Below are positions 36,101 through 43,666 of a DNA stretch of 50,657 bases, in pieces. Origin of the DNA: an uncultured Lewinella sp. (lineage in GTDB: Bacteria > Bacteroidota > Bacteroidia > Chitinophagales > Saprospiraceae); assembly GCA_937873655.1 (NCBI GenBank), contig CALMYQ010000214.1, positions 1 through 50,657 of the forward strand. Direction: 5' to 3'. Below the pieces are notes generated by a model, which did no database searches, had not been told where the DNA came from, and saw only the letters and a program-made list of their open reading frames with translations. Numbering within the stretch: the first letter of the stretch is position 1; every line of letters begins with the position of its first letter. The position numbers and the translations under genes are program-made.

Positions 36101-36444
36101 GAGCCGTAACCGATAACAACGACTTCGTTAAGAAGTTCGGCATCCGAAGCCATAACTACGTTGAATACTCTGCTGTTGCCGACTGCTATTTCCTGTGTGG
36201 TGAACCCGACATAGGAAAATACCAGCGTATCGCTGGGCGACGCGCTGACCTCGAAGTGGCCGTCGAGGTCAGTGATCGTTCCTGCTCCGCTGCTTTTTAC
36301 CAAAACGTTCACCCCGATAAGGGCTTCATCCTCTGCGGAAGAAACTTTCCCGCTCACGGTGTTTTGGGCCATCGCCGGGACCGAACCCAGCAATAAGGAG
36401 AAAAACAGCAAGACGAATGGTTTTTGTAAAATTCTGAATTTCAT
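33181..36444 (-). CDS. SusC/RagA-family TonB-dependent receptor of the pectin-type locus
   Basis: 1087 residues. It has a signal peptide (about 1-26), a carboxypeptidase-like domain (SGKVSSAEDEALIGVNV), the TonB-box area EVVVIGYGSVKRSDLTGSV, a plug domain with RVRGGGSI and VLKDASATAIYGAQASNGV, then the barrel ending in an aromatic residue at the C-terminus. Downstream PL1, beta-helix and SusD genes suggest a pectin or rhamnogalacturonan fragment as ligand. A TAATTTTG element at 36487-36494 on this strand is a plausible -7 box. Confidence 0.94.
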   Translation of the reverse strand: MKFRILQKPFVLLFFSLLLGSVPAMAQNTVSGKVSSAEDEALIGVNVLVKSSGAGTITDLDGHFEVSASPSDTLVFSYVGFTTQEIAVGNSRVFNVVMASDAELLNEVVVIGYGSVKRSDLTGSVATLSGEKLTNIPVASAAQAITGRLPGVNVLTTDGSPDAEVVIRVRGGGSITQDNSPLFVVDGFIVGSIRDIPPSDIESITVLKDASATAIYGAQASNGVVVITTKRPIPGKISVSYNGFMQYKQLPQDRKYEVLDPYEFALANYEYAKLRSEADLRNFEKFFGKYDDLELYKQKRPTDWQDELFGDPKLSQYHNLSLSGGTANTRLSLSLTNNTDEGLLIGSGYQRNVINFKLNQNISKKLTFEASARITNTVIDGAGTSGSAQINIKDAVQTRPVNGIADELEIDLNAVDPNDDYQQFLKSLVNPTDLVKQDWRKRTTNDYVFNAALNWEVIRDLNLKTTFTGSKDFDNNLRFYGPLTSESFNNGGSLPLGQKTTSEGFSYRWLNTLSYKVSGLRNQALDFLFGQEVYSNGGMYDFVRAEEFRLSITPEELFANMAFGRTDRHETAEETNSNRFSLFGRVNYQLNNKYLLTATFRSDASSKFAKDNRVGIFPAVALGWKLSEEGFLKDVDFIDELKLRASYGETGNDRIDATATQFLFAVTTNRGPGFGNFDNTYYTPTGSTLYNPNIKWETTVNRNLGLDFTLFKGKLFGTFDVYKNTTRDLLLRSAIPSNIGFSTQWNNIGTTSNQGIELGLTTYIIEKRDFSLSANFNIGINKGKVEKLDGTTERFFQSGWASTDLKDQDDFYVQLGGTLGDIYGYVTDGYYSTDDFEGYDPVTNSYTLKEGVPNSSSTVGNQNIRPGFLKLKDLNGDGIINSQDRQVIGNTLPKHQGGFGFDARVKGFDASIFFNWSYGADVYNTGKIQYNQFRRVTYGNLLNTMNSSNRFTYIDIDGSYTGTPGEVVTDLGQLAQLNAGKTIWSHNSYGVAQAVIHSWAVEDGSFLRLNNVNIGYSLPGSLISKLGMSQFRLYVTGNNLFIWTKYSGYDPEVSTTRSSAYAALTPGVDYSSFPRSRSYTFGLNITF

Positions 36445-36486
36445 AGATAAGATTCGTTAAACGAGGTGTTGATCAAAATATTATTG

Positions 36487-36494
36487 CAAAATTA
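36487..36494 (-). promoter_or_regulatory. Candidate -7 element upstream of the pectin-locus susC
   Basis: On the minus strand the sequence is TAATTTTG, matching TAnnTTTG, 43 bp before the susC ATG. No TTTG is found at -33 spacing. A direct repeat GCCGGT-TTT-GCCGGT is at 36514-36528, just upstream, and could be an operator. The rest of 36529-36752 shows nothing else supportable. Confidence 0.45.
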
Positions 36495-36752
36495 AGACCC
36501 CCCTTTGGATAATGCCGGTTTTGCCGGTATTCAAAAATTAACAAATGAATAGCCTGGATTAACATGCCCGATGGCTAGATGCGCCGTGATTTTAAAAGGC
36601 TTTGAACGTCCGTTCAATCGCCGGAATTCAAGGCAAGGTTCTGTGTTTGCCGGGGGGTGGAAGGTTAAAAATTGCGCGATAGATATAATAGGAGAGGAGG
36701 CCCGATATGGGCAAAGAGCAATGACAACGCCAATATTTTACAGGATAATCCC

Positions 36753-37091
36753 TTAGTCCAGTTTGAAGATCCGATCCATCATTATCCATTTTTCACCGGT
36801 TGCCGCCCAGGGCAGGGCCTGCTGGAACCGCCACATCAGGTCTTCCCATTCCTGGACTTTGGGGTTGGCAGCGTCCATGGCGGCCTTGCGGGCAGCATCA
36901 AAGGTGTCGTCCACTTCCATGATCATGAACATGCGGTTGCCGGTCAGGTAGATTTCCATGTCAAGGATGCCGGCAGTGCGGATGCTTTCCAGGATCTCCG
37001 GCCAGACTTTCCCGGGGGCGTGGTAGGCCTTATACGTTTCGATAAGGTCCGGGTTGTCCTTGAGGTCGAGGGCGAGGCAGAAACGTTGCAT
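36753..37091 (-). CDS. rhaM: L-rhamnose mutarotase
   Basis: 112 residues, close to the usual ~104. The motifs TYKAYHAPGKVWPEIL and IRTAGILDMEIYLTGNRMFM match the RhaM/DUF718 family, with the conserved His and WPE segment. It interconverts L-rhamnose anomers (some relatives act on L-fucose) before kinase/isomerase steps. Its presence beside a pectate lyase locus suggests rhamnogalacturonan-I breakdown. The tandem repeat array starts at its start codon, so the 5' leader is composed of repeats. Confidence 0.88.
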   Translation of the reverse strand: MQRFCLALDLKDNPDLIETYKAYHAPGKVWPEILESIRTAGILDMEIYLTGNRMFMIMEVDDTFDAARKAAMDAANPKVQEWEDLMWRFQQALPWAATGEKWIMMDRIFKLD

Positions 37092-37226
37092 GGTTGTTTA
37101 TGGTTGTTTATGGTTGTTTATGGTGGTTTATGATGGTTTATGATGGTTTATGATGGTTTATGGTTGTTTATGGTTGTTTATGGTGGTTTATGATGGTTTA
37201 TGGTTGTTTATTTTGGTTTATGATGG
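37092..37226. repeat. 10-bp tandem repeat array (GGTTGTTTAT type)
   Basis: About 13 units of GGTTGTTTAT, GGTGGTTTAT and GATGGTTTAT run from the rhaM start codon. The family is related by inversion to the 20-bp array at 37421-37511, and similar sequence occurs at 22345-22430. Together the two arrays flank 37227-37420, which has no gene. Confidence 0.9.
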
Positions 37227-37420
37227 CTCCGGCCGGCAACTTCGCCGTAGACTTCTTCGTCCGGTGGCCATGGCCTTAGGCAGAGTCGGGCTTATAGGAC
37301 CGTTCAAAATTTTGTGTCAACTGAATCTTCAGTAAGCATAGTGTTTTGAAAATCAAAATTTTGCGTCTTATCGAGAATGCGCTTTATTGAATGGCCTCGG
37401 GTTTGTGAAGGTTTACGGAG

Positions 37421-37511
37421 CAACAACAACCAACAATCACAAAACAACAACCAACAATCATAACCAACAACCAACAATCATAAACAACAACCAACAATCA
37501 TAAACAACAAT
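37421..37511. repeat. 20-bp tandem repeat array (AACAACAACCAACAATCATA type)
   Basis: About 4.5 copies of a 20-bp unit. Its complement (TTGTTGGTTGTTG with TTTATGATTG) resembles the 37092-37226 array, so the two arrays could pair over about 200 bp. It ends six bases before the galactokinase stop codon. Confidence 0.9.
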
Positions 37512-37516
37512 CCTCC

Positions 37517-38638
37517 TCACAAAACAATTCCGGTTCCGTCTTCAACCGAAACCGTGTAAGGGGACAGGTCGATCCCGAATCGGAGGCGATAGGCTGCTGC
37601 AGCCAGGTCGATGAATTCCTCGATCCGGGCTTTTTCGATGATATTGATGGTGCAGCCGCCGAATCCGCCGCCCATCATCCTGGCGCCGGCGATGTAGTCC
37701 TTGTCTCGTGTGAGGTCGACCAGGAAATCGAGTTCAGGGCAGCTCACCTCGTAGTCGTGCTGGAGGCTGTAGTGCGACTGGTAGATCAGTTCACCCAGTT
37801 TGTGTTGGTCGCCGGCCAAAAGGGCTTTGGTTGCGTCGTGTACCCGCATATTCTCCGTTGTCACATGCAGGCATCTCCGGAAGATAGGGTCCGGCATGAA
37901 TGGCCGTGCAGCCTCCACCTGTTTGGGCCTCACATCCCGTAAACTGGCAACGCCGGGATGAAGGGACCGGAGCAATTCCACGCCTTCTTCACACTCGGCG
38001 CGGCGGGTATTGTACTCGGACGATGCCAGTGCGTGGGAAACATTGGTATTCAGCAGCAGGAGCCGGTAGTCGCCCAATTCAAGGGGGAAATACTGGAATT
38101 CGAGCGACCGGCAGTCGAGCAGCATGACGTGGTCTTTGCGGCCCATCATGCTGGCAAACTGGTCCATGATCCCGCATTTGATCCCGACAAAATGGTGCTC
38201 GGCCATTTGGGATGCCTTGATCATCTGCCATTTTTCCAGGCCCAGGCCGAAGAGCTCATTGAGCCCGAAGGCCAGGCTGCACTCCAGGGAAGCCGATGAG
38301 CTCATGCCGCCGCCGATGGGGACGTTGCCCTCGAATTCGCCGTCGAAACCTGCCAGGGCCGCGCCCAGTTTCTGCAGTTCTTCCACGACCCCCATCACGT
38401 AGTTGGGCCAGCCGTTGTCGGCGCGCACCAGCCCGTCGAGCCGGAAAGTATGCGTTTCATCCATATTGAGTGCAGTAACGCTGCATTCAACGGGTTTTCC
38501 GTTTCGGCGCAGGTTGAACGTCGTCTTCTTGTCGATGGCTGCGGGCAGGACGAACCCGTCGTTGTAGTCCGTATGCTCGCCGATGATATTGATCCTGCCG
38601 GGGGATTGGGTTTTGATTGTTGTTTGTGCTTTATCCAT
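37517..38638 (-). CDS. galK: Galactokinase
   Basis: The ATG at 38638 gives 373 residues; TTG at 38665 is less likely. GHMP motifs are all present: GRINIIGEHTDYNDGFVLP near the N-terminus (galactokinase signature), IGGGMSSSASLECSLAFG (motif 2, ATP-binding) and ARMMGGGFGGCTI (motif 3). It phosphorylates D-galactose at C1 with ATP in the Leloir pathway. The position beside rhaM and the pectin-type locus fits use of galactose from galactan side chains of rhamnogalacturonan. Confidence 0.95.
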   Translation of the reverse strand: MDKAQTTIKTQSPGRINIIGEHTDYNDGFVLPAAIDKKTTFNLRRNGKPVECSVTALNMDETHTFRLDGLVRADNGWPNYVMGVVEELQKLGAALAGFDGEFEGNVPIGGGMSSSASLECSLAFGLNELFGLGLEKWQMIKASQMAEHHFVGIKCGIMDQFASMMGRKDHVMLLDCRSLEFQYFPLELGDYRLLLLNTNVSHALASSEYNTRRAECEEGVELLRSLHPGVASLRDVRPKQVEAARPFMPDPIFRRCLHVTTENMRVHDATKALLAGDQHKLGELIYQSHYSLQHDYEVSCPELDFLVDLTRDKDYIAGARMMGGGFGGCTINIIEKARIEEFIDLAAAAYRLRFGIDLSPYTVSVEDGTGIVL

Positions 38639-38759
38639 TGGAGCTTTCAACTCTTTTGGCTGCAAATTTCTAAATTTTATCAGGTTCTTCAGTAGTCATT
38701 TCTGACTCTATTTTTTTCTCAAATTCCAAATAGAATAGATCAGCCTGATCCTTAAATGG

Positions 38760-39215
38760 CTAGTTTTGATGGTAAAGCATCAGTGTATTTAGTTTGATAG
38801 AACCCTTTTGCAAATAATTTTCATAATCGGTGAGATATCTTTCCAGGAATAGTTGATAGGCAGAGTATCTGGGATTTAATTCCTTTAATTCGTTGAGGTC
38901 ATTTGATGCTACAAAGATTAGTGCATGGTACCCTTCTAATGAGAAAAAAGCATCTAAGCAAGCTTTGAAAATACTCCTTGTATGACCAGACCCTAATTTA
39001 GATCTCAATCTATACTTGTTTTTGCCTATCCCATTTTTATGCTCATAGAAAGAAAGGCAGCAAATGTTGAAAGGATAAATCTCCAGTTCGATGATAGTTT
39101 TGATGGGCCTTGCAAAATAGGGTATGAACCGGAATTTTTTGCGAAAGATGAAATTTTCGCCCACTTCTTCTTTGGGATAGTCCTTCATCAGGAAGATTAA
39201 CCCCTTTTGAGCCAC
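38760..39215 (-). CDS. Unrecognised protein encoded directly after a SocA/Panacea-domain gene
   Basis: 151 residues from a GTG at 39215, two bases after the upstream gene's TGA; ATG at 39188 is an alternative. No domain is recognised. It is compact, Lys/Tyr/Phe-rich, with a beta-type N-terminal half (IELEIYPFNICCLSFYEH) and helical C-terminal half (SIFKACLDAFFSLEG ... QLFLERYLTDYENYL). After the TAG stop the same frame stays open for 28 more codons (38757-38673) with coding-like composition, then a second TAG (38672-38670). AT-rich relative to galK and lgt. As the partner of an antitoxin-type gene it is a candidate toxin; this is inference. Confidence 0.6.
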   Translation of the reverse strand: MAQKGLIFLMKDYPKEEVGENFIFRKKFRFIPYFARPIKTIIELEIYPFNICCLSFYEHKNGIGKNKYRLRSKLGSGHTRSIFKACLDAFFSLEGYHALIFVASNDLNELKELNPRYSAYQLFLERYLTDYENYLQKGSIKLNTLMLYHQN

Positions 39216-39217
39216 GA

Positions 39218-39721
39218 TCAGGTGTTTGAAAAGTGACCAAGTGAGTTTAACTTATTGACATAAGGAATTTTATTGTCATGGGTCAATTTAAATTGGATGG
39301 TAGTCATTTCATCAATGATAACTTCATTATCTCCTGGTTGATCTTTTAATAATCCGCTCCTGCTACTTAACCAGGGAAGCTCATTATGAGTTAAATCAAC
39401 TAACTCAGCACTGCTTAAGTGGCCATAGGCCTGCCAAAGTTCATTCAGAAAGTCTTCTACCTGCTTTAAATCGAGGTCATTGGCTCTGCTTTTGGGAATA
39501 GTTGAATTTTTCTTCATGTATTTGAAATTATTCCAAACACTATAAATAGCAGGTCCATAAATCCAACCTTGGATCTTATCACTAAATAAATGCTTCTTAT
39601 ACTTGACAAAGAACCATATTTGAGCATAATAAAGTAACTTTTGCAGCTTCAAAGAACTGACACCTTTCCTGATAAAGAAAGAAGAAATATCACTCGCACA
39701 ATATGGTATGTTTCTATCCAT
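39218..39721 (-). CDS. SocA/Panacea (DUF4065)-domain protein
   Basis: 167 residues. The N-terminal SLKLQKLLYYAQIWFFVKYK and GWIYGPAIYSVWNNFKYMKK, and the later TTIQFKLTHD region, fit the SocA/GepA-like (Panacea) family, whose members act as proteolytic adaptors or antitoxins in two-gene systems. It is the first gene of an AT-rich two-gene unit with the unknown protein at 38760. A TAACTTTG -7 element lies 16 bp before the ATG. The unit interrupts an otherwise GC-rich neighbourhood between galK and lgt and was probably acquired horizontally. Confidence 0.8.
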   Translation of the reverse strand: MDRNIPYCASDISSFFIRKGVSSLKLQKLLYYAQIWFFVKYKKHLFSDKIQGWIYGPAIYSVWNNFKYMKKNSTIPKSRANDLDLKQVEDFLNELWQAYGHLSSAELVDLTHNELPWLSSRSGLLKDQPGDNEVIIDEMTTIQFKLTHDNKIPYVNKLNSLGHFSNT

Positions 39722-39737
39722 CTGTCTTTGATAACAA

Positions 39738-39745
39738 CAAAGTTA
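39738..39745 (-). promoter_or_regulatory. Candidate -7 element of the SocA-domain gene
   Basis: The minus strand reads TAACTTTG (plus CAAAGTTA), an exact TAnnTTTG match, 16 bp upstream of the ATG at 39721. This would give a very short leader. A TTTG occurs only 12 bp upstream, closer than typical. Confidence 0.5.
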
Positions 39746-39815
39746 CAATAAAAGTTTCAAAACCATAAATAAACCAACAAATAAATTCGCACTTCTTTTG
39801 AAGAATTTTGTTGTG

Positions 39816-39823
39816 TAGCTTTG
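39816..39823 (+). promoter_or_regulatory. Candidate -7 element of lgt
   Basis: TAGCTTTG matches TAnnTTTG and lies 21 bp before the lgt ATG. A TTTG at 39797-39800 is 15 bp upstream, slightly short of the usual 19-21. Confidence 0.5.
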
Positions 39824-39844
39824 CCCTGAAACCAAATCACAACC

Positions 39845-40651
39845 ATGCTCCACCAACTCGCCTATATCAACTGGAACGCCACGCCTGAGATCGTCAAGCT
39901 CGGCTCTTTTGCCCTGCGTTGGTACGGTCTGCTTTTCGCTGCGGGCTTTTTTACGGGGTTGCTGATCGTTACGCGCATGTTCAAGGCGGAAAATGCGCCG
40001 GAACAATGGCTCGACAAGGTCTTCATTTCCATGATCGTCGGCGCGGTGGTGGGCGCCCGGCTGGGGCATGTCTTCTTCTATGAATGGGGCTATTATTCGC
40101 AGCACCCCGGCGAGATCATCAAGGTCTGGCAGGGCGGACTGGCGAGCCACGGCGGCGCTATCGGCGTCATCATTGCCTTATGGATCTTCTCCAGGTTTAC
40201 CGCCAAGCGATCCATCCTCTGGATCCTCGACAAGGTGGTGGTGCCTACGGCGCTGGCCGGTTGTTTCATTCGCATCGGCAACCTGTTCAATTCTGAGATC
40301 CTGGGCAAAAAGGCGGATGTCGCCTGGGCCTTCGTTTTCAAACAACTCCCGCCCGACCAGCAATTTCCGCGGCATCCGGTCCAGATCTACGAATCGCTGA
40401 GTTATCTGCTCTCCTTTTTCATCCTCTACCGCGTATACTGGAAAACCGACAAAAAGGACAAACCCGGCTATATGTTCGGCCTCTTTATGGTGCTGATCTG
40501 GGGCTTCCGGTTTATCTGGGAGTTCTTCAAGGAAAGCCAGGGCGGCTTCGAAACTGCCTTAGGCAACAGCCTGACCACGGGTCAATGGCTGAGCATCCCC
40601 TTTGTGATGATCGGGTTGTACTTTATGTTCCGGCCCGGCCCGAAGGCTTGA
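39845..40651 (+). CDS. lgt: Prolipoprotein diacylglyceryl transferase
   Basis: 268 residues with about seven membrane helices. The catalytic-site His102 in GGLASHGGAIG and Arg143 in RIGNLFNSEILG correspond to E. coli His103/Arg143 regions; the C-terminal RFIWEFFKE segment carries the last conserved basic residue. It transfers diacylglycerol to the lipobox Cys of prolipoproteins, including the many SusD-type lipoproteins in this window. It stands alone on the plus strand, divergent from the SocA unit, and ends in repeat-rich intergenic DNA. Confidence 0.96.
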   Translation: MLHQLAYINWNATPEIVKLGSFALRWYGLLFAAGFFTGLLIVTRMFKAENAPEQWLDKVFISMIVGAVVGARLGHVFFYEWGYYSQHPGEIIKVWQGGLASHGGAIGVIIALWIFSRFTAKRSILWILDKVVVPTALAGCFIRIGNLFNSEILGKKADVAWAFVFKQLPPDQQFPRHPVQIYESLSYLLSFFILYRVYWKTDKKDKPGYMFGLFMVLIWGFRFIWEFFKESQGGFETALGNSLTTGQWLSIPFVMIGLYFMFRPGPKA

Positions 40652-40681
40652 TTTGGGGATTGTTTCATTATTTTCCTGTTC

Positions 40682-40834
40682 CATTGCTGGGCGCCCGTTG
40701 TAGCTTCGACTTCGCTCACCTGCCGGGCTGTCAACTGACAACCGCCGGCTTACGCGACGTAAAATTTTACGTCGCTACTTACGACTTACGACTGATAACT
40801 GACAACTGACAACTGACAACTGACAACTGACATA
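40682..40834 (-). repeat. Composite dispersed repeat, copy 2 (inverted), plus AACTGAC heptamers
   Basis: A 22-bp perfect palindrome (40754-40775, half-site GCGACGTAAAA) is flanked by TACTTACGACTTAC on one side. On the other side is GGCTTAC and a stretch with GTTGTAGCTTCGACTTCGCT. This is the reverse complement of the copy at 48902-49005, including flanks. It continues into about five AACTGAC heptamers (about 40796-40831). It fills the gap between convergent lgt and the T9SS-sorted gene. Confidence 0.85.
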
Positions 40835-40839
40835 AGCAA

Positions 40840-40872
40840 GGCGGGCAGCCTTCATTACGAAGACCGCCCGCC
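40840..40872 (-). terminator. Hairpin terminator of the large T9SS-sorted gene
   Basis: GGCGGGC (40840-40846) pairs with GCCCGCC (40866-40872), with an inner TTC/GAA extension. On the minus strand it follows the stop at 40920 by about 47 bp and ends in TTGCTTATG, so the T-tract is weak. Confidence 0.6.
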
Positions 40873-40919
40873 GGTTGATATGTTTCAGAGATTGGCTTTT
40901 GAGCCCCGCAAGGTCCCGG

Positions 40920-42599
40920 TTACGGGCGTGCGGTAACGACCAATTTCTTCTGGAAGAGCTCGCTGTCAATCTTGACAACTGCGTAGTAGATGCCGGCTGC
41001 ATAACCTGCTACATCCAGTTGCAGGGTATTGAGGCCGCCATACAGTACGTGTTTGGATTGCTGCATCAGCTTGCCGGTCTGGTCGAACAGTTGGACCTGC
41101 GCTTCAACGTCGCGAACGGCGTTGATGTTCAGGTTGGCTACGCCGCTGTTGACCGGGTTGGGGAAGATCTCGCCTACGGACAGCATGTTCGGATCGAAAT
41201 CCTTGATGGTCAGCGTGGAAGCGAGGTTCTGCGTGCGGTTGGCGGTGCAATCGGAAACCAGAACGGTACCGGCTGACTCGATCGTACCGTTGTAACCGTC
41301 GATCTGAACGTAGTAGGTGTTACCCGGGGTAACGGCCAGGTCGAACAGGGCCGGTGCGAAGTTGGGACCGCCGTCGTCGTTGGCGCCTACTTCGGTATAG
41401 GTGGCAAAGTTCGAGCAATCGGTAACGCTCCATACGGCCATCTGAAGGTCTGCGGCGAGAACCTCAACGTCAACGCAGCCGCTGGCAGGCGCTACGAACT
41501 TGAACCATACGCTGTTGTCGATGTCCAGTTCGAAGGAACACCAGCCGTCGATGGCGTCGCAAGTCGGCGATACGCCTGTCGTGCCTGCGCCCGGGTTGGG
41601 TTCGCCGGCCTGAGCGGTGGCAGTGGCGTTGGAGAAGTTGGTGATTACGCCGATTTCCAGACAATCTGCATCGCAGGCGTTGTCATAAATGCCGTCAGCT
41701 ACGCAGGCAGGCGGCGGAGGCGTTACGTCGCATTCGCCTTCGACCGACAACTCGTAAGTACCCGTGTTGGAGCTGAAGCCCGTTACGAGGACGTAGTAGT
41801 CGGTACCTTCAGCGGCATTAAATGAATACCGCGAGCGCAGCGAGCTGAAACTGCAACCGGAAAAGTCGTCGTTGCCGCCCACGCATACAAGGCTGCCGCA
41901 AGCGCCTGACCAAACCTGGATTTTGGTATCAAAGTTGGTGCCTGCGTTGCAGGTCGAAACCGCCAGCTGAGTGCCGGTGCCGGCCAGTTTGTACCATACG
42001 CCAGGAGCCGTGTTGCCGGCAGTGCCGCAGGTGGACACGCTTTGTACCACGCCGCCGACCGTCGAGCCGGTAACGACGTCGCCGCAAGCGATGTCAAGGG
42101 CATCAGCGCAGGAGGAGCCCGGGGTAACCGGAGCGCCGCAGCTGGCGGTCAGCGTGAATGTGCCGCGAGCGCCGATAACGCCTGTTACAAGTACGTAGTA
42201 GGTCGTGCCGCTTACGGAGTTGAAGGCAACCGTAGATGCCCGCGAGAAAGAGCAGCTGTAGTCGTTGTTGTTGCCGGCTACGCAAGTGAAGCTGCCGCAG
42301 GAACCCGTGAAGACCCCGATCTGGGAGTCAAAGTTGGTGCCGCCGCAGGTAGAGAGGGTAATCTCTCCGCCGTTGCCTACAATGGTGTACCATACGCCGT
42401 GTTTCTGGATCGTTACGCTGCCGCAGGCAGGGATGACGTCGGAAGTAGCGCCTACGTTGGTGCCGGTTACAGATCCGCCGCAAGTAATGGGAATGGCATT
42501 GGAGCAAAGGTCGTTAGCCGGTTGAGCCAACGCCTGAAATCCCAGGGTTAGAAAAAACAGCATGCTTAAAGCCGTTGTGTAGAAGTGCTTCGCTTTCAT
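40920..42599 (-). CDS. Large secreted Cys-rich repeat protein with T9SS sorting domain
   Basis: 559 residues. The signal peptide ends ALAQ. Three repeated modules follow, each with a Cys-rich start and a conserved YYVLVTG- or YYVQIDG-type strand, similar to pre-peptidase C-terminal (PPC)-like beta-sandwich domains. A Cys-containing spacer (about 290-330) separates modules 2 and 3. The final ~85 residues are the T9SS sorting domain (IFPNPVNSGVANLNI ... AGIYYAVVKIDSELFQKKLVV). No enzyme domain is present; an adhesin-like or matrix role is possible. It is preceded by a long AT-rich non-coding stretch (42600-43092). Confidence 0.87.
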   Translation of the reverse strand: MKAKHFYTTALSMLFFLTLGFQALAQPANDLCSNAIPITCGGSVTGTNVGATSDVIPACGSVTIQKHGVWYTIVGNGGEITLSTCGGTNFDSQIGVFTGSCGSFTCVAGNNNDYSCSFSRASTVAFNSVSGTTYYVLVTGVIGARGTFTLTASCGAPVTPGSSCADALDIACGDVVTGSTVGGVVQSVSTCGTAGNTAPGVWYKLAGTGTQLAVSTCNAGTNFDTKIQVWSGACGSLVCVGGNDDFSGCSFSSLRSRYSFNAAEGTDYYVLVTGFSSNTGTYELSVEGECDVTPPPPACVADGIYDNACDADCLEIGVITNFSNATATAQAGEPNPGAGTTGVSPTCDAIDGWCSFELDIDNSVWFKFVAPASGCVDVEVLAADLQMAVWSVTDCSNFATYTEVGANDDGGPNFAPALFDLAVTPGNTYYVQIDGYNGTIESAGTVLVSDCTANRTQNLASTLTIKDFDPNMLSVGEIFPNPVNSGVANLNINAVRDVEAQVQLFDQTGKLMQQSKHVLYGGLNTLQLDVAGYAAGIYYAVVKIDSELFQKKLVVTARP

Positions 42600-43092
42600 T
42601 GATCCTACAGATTTGGTTAAAAATATAAGTTGAATGTTACTGTGCCTGAAACTGTAAGGGCTTCCATCGGCCGGCTAAAACGCCGAAATCCCTGCTGCCG
42701 GGAACACCGCTTTGGTTGAATGCGATATGTTCCGCGAAAACGGGAAACCGAAACCCAGAATAAATCGGATAAGGGAAATAAATAGCCGAAACTCTTTTTC
42801 ACGAGTGCGCCGGGAAAGCGCAGATTTGTTATTAACCGCCAGACAAACGGCTACACGATAGATTTATATTCGGGTGAAATCTAAACAAACCTGCCGTTTT
42901 GGTCGCATGCAGCAGGTTGAGTTTTTATCAGATGGAGCGCGATAACAGCAGCAATTGCTTGCTTTACGGGACAAATATACTTTTTTCTAATAAAATTTTC
43001 TATAATTGATGAAAAAAATATTCCGTGGTGATTTTGGCCCGGGGACCGGTCTGATCTGTTGAACTACCGGTAAGGGGCCAAATAAAAGGAAA
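42600..43092. other. Long intergenic stretch without a gene
   Basis: The only sizeable frame (minus, 42617-42802) has no family resemblance and no good start context. The region becomes AT-rich toward 42980-43015. It presumably contains the promoter of the minus-strand T9SS-sorted gene; no TAnnTTTG element is obvious. I see nothing else supportable. Confidence 0.5.
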
Positions 43093-43138
43093 AATAAAAA
43101 ACCCGGCAAACCGCTGGATCAACAGGTGCTTGCCGGGC
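43093..43138 (-). terminator. Rho-independent terminator of mscL
   Basis: CCCGGCAA (43102-43109) and TTGCCGGG (43130-43137) form an 8-bp stem. On the minus strand the stem is followed by TTTTTTATTTTT. It sits 23 bp after the mscL stop. Confidence 0.85.
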
Positions 43139-43160
43139 CGGGTCAACTAAAAAATGTAGA

Positions 43161-43565
43161 TTATTTCTTCAGCAGATCCCTGATCTCTGCCAGCAATTTT
43201 TCCTCGGCGCTCGGCGCAGGCGGCGCGGCAGGAGCAGCCTCTTCCTTCTTCTTCATCTTATTGATCCCTTTGACGATCATGAACATCACAAAGGCGACAA
43301 TGATGAAGTCGATCACGGCCGACAAAAAAGTGCCGTACATGATGGCTACTTCCGCAACCTCATTTCCGGCAGCGTCCGTGGAGGCGGCCTTGAGCACATA
43401 CTTCCAGGCAGTCAGGTCGGTGCCGCCGAGCAAACCGATCAGCGGTGAGACGATGCCCGTCGTAAACGTAGTGATGACTTTGCCGAAAGCGGCGCCCATG
43501 ACGAAGGCTACGGCGACATCCACCAGATTGCCGCGCATGGCGAATTCTTTAAATTCTTTCCACAT
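43161..43565 (-). CDS. mscL: Large-conductance mechanosensitive channel
   Basis: 134 residues, the typical MscL length. The N-terminal amphipathic helix FKEFAMRGNLVDVAVAFVMG leads into TM1 with the gate GAAFGKVITTF; a periplasmic loop (about 52-72) and TM2 (about 76-96) follow. The C-terminal helical bundle is preceded by a Lys/Glu/Ala/Pro-rich linker. It opens on membrane tension to release solutes under osmotic downshock. It is monocistronic with its own terminator. Confidence 0.97.
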   Translation of the reverse strand: MWKEFKEFAMRGNLVDVAVAFVMGAAFGKVITTFTTGIVSPLIGLLGGTDLTAWKYVLKAASTDAAGNEVAEVAIMYGTFLSAVIDFIIVAFVMFMIVKGINKMKKKEEAAPAAPPAPSAEEKLLAEIRDLLKK

Positions 43566-43666
43566 AGTAGTTGGCTTTTACCCGAACCGGACTACCCGGC
43601 CGGGGACTTGTTAGTTAATCAAAGGATTTGACCCCGAAAATTAACAACTTTTGAATAAAAAACAAG

